Origin: Enoplolaimus lenunculus
Taxonomy: Eukaryota; Nematoda; Enoplea; Enoplida; Thoracostomopsidae
Assembly (NCBI GenBank): GCA_030248215.1
Contig: JASANG010004124.1
Location: 1 to 64,000 of the forward strand
Length of the DNA stretch: 64,000 nt
Direction of reading: 5' to 3'
A program made the position numbers and the translations under genes. Positions 60,301 to 64,000 of the stretch are shown here, one piece after another. The notes beneath the pieces were generated by a model that saw only the letters and a list, made by a program, of their open reading frames with translations, did no database searches and had not been told where the DNA came from. Positions within the stretch are counted from its first letter, which is position 1. Every line of letters begins with the position of its first letter.

Positions 60301-63300
60301 TGGTAATATTTTTGGTTTCGTTGTTTGTATCTAATATATCTATGTTATGCTTGCAACTTACAATGTGGTCAGTATTTATTGCATGTTTGTGTTTATTAAT
60401 TTTAGTTTTAGGTAAATACTGCGAAACGATATGTTACCCGGATGTGTCCAGCCACCAAAGCTGCTCGCTACCCGTGGGTACCCGCGGGCAAACGAGGAAT
60501 GGGTAAGAAAATTTCGACGCGGGTATACCCGCAGGTGAAAATTTTCAAAGCGCGGGTAAAAGTTTATTAATCTTTACCGACCTAAAATTTTCATAAGAAA
60601 CTTGAAACCAGATAACATAGCAAAACTGTTAATTTTTCAACCGTTTTTACTACATGAAAGAAAAATAAGTATCGAGTAACATTAATACACTGTAAAATTA
60701 CATAAAAATATAATTTTCACGACAAAACCGCAGCGCGGGTAAAAAACATCTTTAGCCACTTAAACCTCTTCCAGCCACATCTAGACCAGGGTCTATATTC
60801 TCTAATGCATATAGCATCGATCATCAGTTAGCAATGAGTTTTCAAACTGGAGAACTCCTGCATTTGGATTGTTCAAAATTGGCTTAAAAGAAAAGCAAAC
60901 TTAAGACGAAATATGTGCCAAATTTCGAATCTCACCATGGATTAGTTCAGAAGTTACAAGATCAATCACCCACTGGTAAGGGTTGCGCTATACTTGTCGT
61001 CCGGAGCCGTCTGTCACCGTCCGTCACCGTCCGCTAACATACGATACCGTACGTGAGTTATTTGCGTACGATACCGCACGGTGACGGACGGTGGCGGACG
61101 GCGCCGCACGGTGACGCACGGTGACGGACGGCGCCGCACGGTGACGCACTGTGACGCACGGTGACGGACGGCGCCGTACGGGTGACGCACGTTGACGGAC
61201 GGCACCGAACGGGTGGCGCACGGTGACGGACGGCGCCGCACGGTGACGCGCGTTGACGGACGGCGCCGTCAAAAAAGTATGGATCAACCCTAATAGGTGG
61301 TGCTACACATATTTGAGAATGTGTCCCCAGATGTCAGTTCACAGAGTATGATTTCGTTTTTGGTTGCTTTTCAAAATTTGTAAGCCTTAAACTTTTTTGA
61401 CATTTTTATTTAACCAGATTTTCTAGATTGCTACATTTTAGTAAAAATGTTGAATACACAAACAGACGAGGAGACTAACGTATGTCACATTGGATACATA
61501 CTCTCAAACATTAAATACGTCTTGTCGTAATTTATATTTTTTGTAGCAGAAGTTCGAATTTTTCCGAAACGATTTTTTTGCATCGTAGTTGAAATTGCAC
61601 TTTTAGCAATTTTAGTACACTGATGTGCAATCACTTTGCTGTATTAGATCCCAATAAGATAGTTGTCTTTAGAATCAGCAAAATCATCTTGACGGATATT
61701 TGCGTAAGTTTAATCTTGGCATGATTTTGCTTAAAATTTAAAAGGCCAATATTATTTATCTTATTTCAAAATGAAATCAGTGCTTTCATTTTACACGGCA
61801 TCAAATCTTGTGGGCTTTCTCTTAATGCTGACGTTGTCAAATCCGTAAACTTTGCACTGTGTTCGTGAAGTTTTTTAAATTGAACCTGTCTACACTGTTA
61901 AAAATGTGGAGTCAAATTGACTCTCTCGGAAATAGGCTTTTCCTGACTACACAAACTGAGTCAAATTCGACTCCACCAGAGTCAAATTCGATTCACTATG
62001 TCGCACGTTTGACTCTGGCGGAGTCGAATTGGACTCAATTTGTGTAGTCAGGAAAAGCCTATTTCCAAGAGAGTCAATTTGACTCCCCATTTTTTACTGT
62101 GTACGAATAAAATTCACTTTATGTGCAGTAGTACTAAAGCTTCGCAAGGCGTGAGAACGTTTTAAGCTTCTATAGCTGAGTGGTGATGGTAAATAACAAC
62201 CTAAAACCTAGTGGTTCCCGTTCCAACCGGAGCTTGAAATTACATTGGAGGTAAAATCGTTATGGGTTATGCAAACAAAGGTATGCATGTTATATATACA
62301 GAGAATCGTAGTTATCGCCCAAATTAGAATGCTTAAACTTTCCTCGATAATGTTTTCAACTACTTTTAAGCAATAGAAAATGCTAGTGCAATAATAGTAT
62401 TTTAAAAACGTCTTTACCTTCGGTGTTCTATTTTTATTTTATACTAATTGTTCTGGTTTAATCAAAAATTAGTGTTAACATTAGGTTTTCCGGCTTACGC
62501 TTTGGCTTATTGGTTTTGGTTAGGTGGTGATATTTCTTTGCTTTTAGAAAATTGCGACAATGGTATTGAACGCAGGCTTGGTGTCAGATATTGATACTGC
62601 AACTGCGACCGTAACCCTGAGCCTAAGTATAATTTGTGATTTGCCAAGGCTGTAAAATTCGCCAAAAGTTTAAATTTGTTTATAACGTTTGCTTGTAGGC
62701 TTTGTCGGCGGTGCGGGTTTTTGTAATACTAACCACTAAGATTTAATTAAAACTTAAATTTTAGGCTCGCTGAGTTTAGTTCGCTAGACTAGTTTCAGTG
62801 TGCAGTTTGAACAAAAAGAAAAAAGTTGTGCAATAAAATTTGCAAAACGTTGTTGCGTTTACTTAAACTGGTGGATGGAGGGAGTCACGAAGACAGGTGC
62901 CGGTCACGCAATTTGATTTAAGATTTCGCTTTTGGAACTTTTTGTCTAAACCTCGTGCTGATGTTACCGGCATAGGGTTATGCTCATACTAAAGCAAAAA
63001 TCTTTCGCAAATGGCGTAGCTTATTTTTCGACCGGACTTAACAGGAAACTTCGTGTTTCTAGCTTCTACCCAGCGTTACTGTTAAATTATTAACGTGTAT
63101 TCATGCTTGTAGCGAAGATTTTACATTTTCATGAAGCAAGCCTTAAGTCTGGTAATTTTCTGTTTTCAAACTATGTTTTTCAGGCTGCTTGCAATTCTTA
63201 ATCTAAAATTCTTGGATCCACGGTATATTACTGTACTTCCCTACTAATTTGAGAAACAATTTTTCCTGTTTTAAGATTATTTCTTTCATCATTTTTGTTA

Positions 63301-63438
63301 ACATTTGCTATATTTGTAACAGAACTTCCACCGCAACCGATACATTTACGTCTTCGGCTGTTGAATTCAACTACAGTTGAGTTACACTGGCGTATGCCAC
63401 GAGTTGGTTACAGTCAATCTCGATACGATGGGTTTAAG
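42294..63438 (+). CDS. Secreted or receptor-type fibronectin type III repeat protein (14 exons, 3' end outside window)
   Basis: Fourteen exons join without a phase conflict into 694 residues. Exon 1 is a signal peptide (MLYILRILLFACVVVPFINC). There follow six full fibronectin type III domains at about 21-140, 141-237, 238-334, 335-441, 442-542 and 543-655, and the first strands of a seventh. Each has the family's B-strand Trp (VEW, LSW, VKW, VKW, YTW, LAW, LHW) and each complete domain the later Tyr before the F strand (VYFVRI, RYSFQV, DYLIAV, VYVVRV, NYAFKV, QYNAKV). All seven domain borders are phase-1 introns; introns inside domains use mixed phases. Such ectodomains occur in receptor tyrosine phosphatases and cell adhesion or matrix proteins. 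No membrane or catalytic part lies in the window, so the class stays open. Introns reach over 4 kb and are packed with short transposons. Confidence 0.88.
43126..43485 (+). CDS. FN3 gene exon 2, complete FN3 domain 1
   Basis: A single exon, phase 1 at both ends, holding a whole fibronectin III domain: LTVEW in strand B, FRVEYRPES in C, NLPGNRVYFVRI in E-F. It follows acceptor TTTCAG and precedes donor GTGAGT. It is the only domain without an internal intron, and its base composition is clearly richer in GC than its surroundings. Confidence 0.88.
43918..44034 (+). CDS. FN3 gene exon 3, first half of domain 2
   Basis: Phase 1 to phase 1. Encodes VPSNIRFGSKG to IVRTEG with the strand B motif IGLSW. 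Acceptor TTGTCAG, donor GTATGA. A Cys pair (CTPG at the preceding border, APECGKV here) may form a domain-linking disulfide; that is inference. Confidence 0.85.
44437..44610 (+). CDS. FN3 gene exon 4, second half of domain 2
   Basis: Phase 1 to phase 1. Encodes the C' to G strands with INIRNLLPGTRYSFQVKAVS, the canonical FN3 E-F turn. Acceptor TGTTTAG, donor GTAAGC. Confidence 0.87.
44611..48894 (+). other. Intron 4 of FN3 gene, repeat-rich
   Basis: 4.28 kb. Holds element fragments, including the paired phrase GGTTTTAGCAAGTGCGCCCC / GGTTTAGCAAGTGCGGCACC at about 46230 and 46476, a GGCACTGGCC-ended stretch at 47580-47815, and the hAT-like copy at 48077. No extra exon is needed, since phases of exons 4 and 5 agree. 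Confidence 0.6.
48077..48238 (+). mobile_element. hAT-like MITE, CAGGCCCGTAGCC ends
   Basis: 162 bases with ends CAGGCCCGTAGCC and, in reverse, CAGGCCCGTAGCC, flanked by TATGTCA on both sides (48070-48076, 48239-48245). The interior is rich in GGGGGGCTAA. Confidence 0.8.
48895..48995 (+). CDS. FN3 gene exon 5, first half of domain 3
   Basis: Starts phase 1 after acceptor ATATTTAG, ends phase 0 before GTATTT. Encodes APTLGTGLEAVY and the strand B motif IRVKWEPY. The intron before it is about 4.3 kb and full of repeats. Confidence 0.83.
49057..49211 (+). mobile_element. hAT-like MITE, GGCCCGTAGCC ends
   Basis: Ends GGCCCGTAGCC and, in reverse, GGCTCGTAGCC. The interior has a poly-C run and GTTTGCAAGTCGCTAAAAACG. 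It is inserted in intron 5 of the FN3 gene just after exon 5. AGTTCGG on both sides may be the remains of the target duplication. Confidence 0.65.
49620..49809 (+). CDS. FN3 gene exon 6, second half of domain 3
   Basis: Phase 0 start, phase 1 end before donor GTAAAC. Encodes VFVLEMRSG and FTNLQPSTDYLIAVLAFD. The acceptor is weak (CTTAAAAG, poor in pyrimidines), but the phase and the domain fit leave little choice. Confidence 0.82.
50305..50440 (+). CDS. FN3 gene exon 7, first half of domain 4
   Basis: Phase 1 start after TGTTTCAG, phase 2 end before GTGAGT. Encodes KFSVKWESP and GFLVEYRLPNETQ. Confidence 0.87.
50904..51088 (+). CDS. FN3 gene exon 8, second half of domain 4
   Basis: Phase 2 start after ATTTTCAG, phase 1 end before GTATTG. 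Encodes LSGLEGRIVYVVRVHILDRDG; the segment RVHILDRDG resembles RISIIDRDD of domain 1, hinting that domains 1 and 4 are the closest relatives. Confidence 0.87.
51706..51827 (+). CDS. FN3 gene exon 9, first half of domain 5
   Basis: Phase 1 start after GATTTTAG, phase 0 end before GTATGC. Encodes GPAGTPLQIETDNVG and ITYTWLRPSC to GYEYK. Confidence 0.85.
52524..52704 (+). CDS. FN3 gene exon 10, second half of domain 5
   Basis: Encodes FWNAAVQEPS to TFESESK with the E-F turn LTPNTNYAFKVRTRSRGG. The acceptor GTGTTTTAG is chosen because only it gives phase 0 to match exon 9; a second AG some 15 bases downstream breaks phase. Donor GTAAGA, phase 1. Confidence 0.82.
53625..53748 (+). mobile_element. 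hAT-like MITE, CAGGCCCGTAGCC ends
   Basis: 124 bases. Left end CAGGCCCGTAGCC, right end in reverse CGGGCCCGTAGCC, flanked by GTTTTATG and ATTTTATG (7 of 8). The 8-base duplication supports the hAT superfamily. Confidence 0.78.
53838..54128. repeat. G-depleted, A/C-rich tract
   Basis: About 290 bases in intron 10 of the FN3 gene with only about half a dozen G. It is not a simple repeat: ACACAC, AAAAC and CCCA phrases are mixed irregularly. It sits directly after the hAT-like insertion. Confidence 0.8.
54475..54882. mobile_element. MITE-like element built of GGAATCGG units
   Basis: Starts with ACGGAATCGGAATC and ends CGGAATTCCGATGGAACCCT, with several CGGAATCGG phrases near both ends. Related GGAACGGAAACGG runs are at 12640-12950, 13890-14160, 42700-43080 and 53040-53110. 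Confidence 0.45.
55235..55312. repeat. TATATA palindromic microsatellite
   Basis: Nearly pure alternating AT with ATATTATATATTATATATTA, able to fold on itself. Confidence 0.85.
55984..56219 (+). mobile_element. TTAGGC-bearing MITE with perfect 8-bp target duplication
   Basis: 236 bases. Ends GGCCCATGTAAAGATCAGGA and, in reverse, GGTCAATGTAAAGAACAGGT. GAAAAATT stands on both sides (55976-55983, 56220-56227). The core has two blocks of TTACGCTTAGGCTTAGGAAT type. No coding capacity. Confidence 0.88.
56496..56607 (+). CDS. FN3 gene exon 11, start of domain 6
   Basis: Phase 1 start after TATTTTCAG, phase 2 end before GTATAT. Encodes DESKPFNLRVILAPLKPYLAW and the start of strand C. The preceding intron, about 3.8 kb, contains the AC-rich tract and a TTAGGC element. 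Confidence 0.83.
57306..57462 (+). CDS. FN3 gene exon 12, middle of domain 6
   Basis: Phase 2 start after TTTTTACAG, phase 0 end before GTAAAT. Encodes RIQYVLAERANIDRWEEV to FGIQYNAK with two Cys (FACPRD, NYCYD) that may form a loop disulfide. The C-C' loop is longer than usual for FN3. Confidence 0.85.
57660..57835. mobile_element. Small MITE-like element with GGGCGTCCGC-type ends
   Basis: Left end GGGCGTCCGCAGAAAA and the reverse of the right end GGGCGTTTCCACGGAGG are roughly inverted. The interior has GGGGACACC and CCCCCC runs. It lies in intron 12 of the FN3 gene. Confidence 0.4.
57911..58850. mobile_element. Composite repeat element with inverted ends, tandem units and GGAC array
   Basis: About 940 bases in intron 12 of the FN3 gene. 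The left tip TATTGAGCGAAGCTCG and the reverse of the right tip TTATTGAGCGGAGCGAAGCT are inverted. Inside are five copies of a 154-175 base unit marked by TATGCAAATTAG (57951, 58105, 58260, 58435, 58604), then TTCAGCCGTTCCTGAGATT and a GGAC tetranucleotide run at 58737-58780. No open frame of note. Confidence 0.7.
58737..58780 (+). repeat. GGAC microsatellite
   Basis: Repeats of GGAC/AGAC, directly after GTTCCTGAGATTCTTTTC. This pairing of a CGTTCCTGAGAT-like motif with a GGACn run is known from dispersed non-autonomous repeats of invertebrates. Confidence 0.85.
58877..58946 (+). CDS. FN3 gene exon 13, end of domain 6
   Basis: Phase 0 start after TTTCTTTCAG, phase 1 end before GTGAGT. Encodes VSAQYANGRWSDHENL, the F-G strands. 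Its acceptor lies only 26 bases from the end of an inserted repeat element. Confidence 0.83.
59500..59780. repeat. Diffuse TTAGGC-like region
   Basis: Scattered TTAGGCTCAGG, TTTAGGCCTAGG and GTAGGCTTAG phrases. Degenerate, with no clear ends. A further run lies at about 60175-60240 (TAAGTCTAAATCTAAGCC). Confidence 0.5.
60455..60770. mobile_element. CGGGTAAA-type hAT-like element in FN3 intron 13
   Basis: Starts near GCTGCTCGCTACCCGTGGGT and repeats GCGGGTATACCCGC and GCGGGTAAAA. The part to 60610 aligns with 6835-6985. Confidence 0.55.
61010..61275. repeat. GC-rich minisatellite, units of CGCACGGTGACGGACGG type
   Basis: Tandem and partly inverted units of about 8-27 bases built from GCACGGTGACG and GACGGCGCCG. 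It begins with an inverted pair around CGATACCG. A single copy of ACGATACCGCACGGTGAGGG near 51181 suggests it grew from a transposon end. Confidence 0.85.
61893..62101. mobile_element. Palindromic TA-flanked MITE
   Basis: 209 bases between TA dinucleotides, with inverted arms of about 85-95 bases: left CACTGTTAAAAATGTGGAGT, right in reverse CACAGTAAAAAATGGGGAGT. Repeated GAGTCAAATTCGACTC phrases lie in both arms. Short unpaired centre near 61990. Tc1/mariner-like by target and tips; no coding. Confidence 0.85.
62125..62260 (+). repeat. tRNA-like core copy
   Basis: AGTAGTACTAAAGCTTCGCAAGGCGTGAGAACG and TATAGCTGAGTGGTGATGGT-type text match the inside of the element at 37328, including the A box. 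The B box is eroded (GTTCCAACCGG). No TTAA ends found. Confidence 0.55.
63323..63438 (+). CDS. FN3 gene exon 14, start of domain 7
   Basis: Phase 1 start after TTGTAACAG, phase 0 end before GTGAGC. Encodes LPPQPIHLRLRLLNSTTVELHW to RYDGFK, the A-C strands. The next exon is not visible in the last 560 bases. Confidence 0.83.
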
Positions 63439-64000
63439 GTGAGCTGGTCACTAGGCGTCGTGCAGCCAGTAATTTATTACGAGAGAGTATTACTTGAAAT
63501 AGTGTTTCAGTGAATACAGGCGAAAATCATTTTGGTTTATAGGAATAGTTTACCCCAGATTTGCGCTTAAGCTTAGATTTTGAAAAACGTACTTATGCCT
63601 AAGCCTAAAACATTTCCGTAACCGCTTTCCTAAGCATAAGTCTAATTGCATATCACCTGCATGATTTAGACAGCGCTGAATAATTCGTTGAAACTGTGTG
63701 CTTCTTACCCTTTGCATGCATCTTAGACTTTATCCCTTATAAAATTATCTATGTAATACCAGCTTATATTCGTGCAAGTTAAGCAGTCGCAAGCTTGTAT
63801 AGATGCTAAATACTAACTATTAGCGTTCTTAGTCCCGGCCAATACGCCACGCAAGCATGTTAGAGAAAGCTCCAAACTTCAAAAGATTCCCCGCATTTTT
63901 GAAAAAAAATTTCTCGATAAACTACAAAAATTAGAATTTAGACTTGAAGCATTTCAAATTAATTTCGGACCAAACCTGCGACTGAATAAATTTGCACGTT

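Noticed and set aside
60294-60506. Hydrophobic 70-codon frame in FN3 intron 13, as an extra exon
   Set aside because: Exons 13 and 14 already join in phase across a domain border, and the frame runs into a repeat.
61024-61287. Arg/Ser/Pro/Val-rich frames on the minus strand
   Set aside because: These are translations of the GC-rich minisatellite.

Overview
The window looks like nuclear DNA of a nematode with an AT-rich, repeat-laden genome. The reasons are: introns bounded by GTAAG-type donors and short TTTTCAG acceptors; many interstitial runs of the nematode-type telomere unit TTAGGC; an ionotropic-glutamate-receptor-like gene of a type I know from nematodes; and SLC22-type transporter genes. 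Long introns and dense short DNA transposons would fit an early-branching (enoplean or dorylaimian) nematode better than Caenorhabditis. That placement is an inference, not a proof.

Four host genes can be assembled from exons whose reading phases match at every junction. (1) An SLC22-like transporter on the minus strand, two exons (8141-7681 and 6657-5400), 572 residues. (2) Its near-copy on the plus strand, two exons (15285-15742 and 16409-17726), 591 residues. The two form a head-to-head inverted pair around about 7.1 kb of repeats, and differ mostly in the large cytoplasmic loop. (3) A plus-strand ionotropic glutamate receptor-like gene, exons 23359-23712, 24207-24979 and 26308-26602, 473 residues as read. 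It has a split ligand-binding domain and the M1, M3 and M4 membrane segments. (4) A large plus-strand gene starting at 42294 with a signal-peptide exon and at least 13 more exons to 63438. It encodes six complete fibronectin type III domains and the start of a seventh, and runs off the right edge. Every domain border is a phase-1 intron.

Layout: 1-5.4 kb is mostly repeats with one weak gene candidate on the minus strand. 5.4-17.7 kb holds the transporter pair. 17.7-23.3 kb is intergenic with transposon remnants. 23.4-26.6 kb is the receptor gene, whose last coding bases merge into a degenerate tandem array to about 27.4 kb. 27.5-42.2 kb is a gene-poor stretch. 42.3 kb to the end is the fibronectin gene.

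The rest is shaped by miniature DNA transposons. They include a family carrying TTAGGC arrays and making 8-bp target duplications; a TTAA-flanked (piggyBac-type) element with a tRNA-like core nested in one of those; two TA-flanked mariner-like families; hAT-like elements with GGCCCGTAGCC ends; and tRNA-derived SINE-like copies. I saw no rRNA gene, CRISPR array, LTR element or other virus-like fossil that I could support. The four genes do not form an obvious pathway: three are membrane proteins and the fourth is secreted or membrane-anchored.
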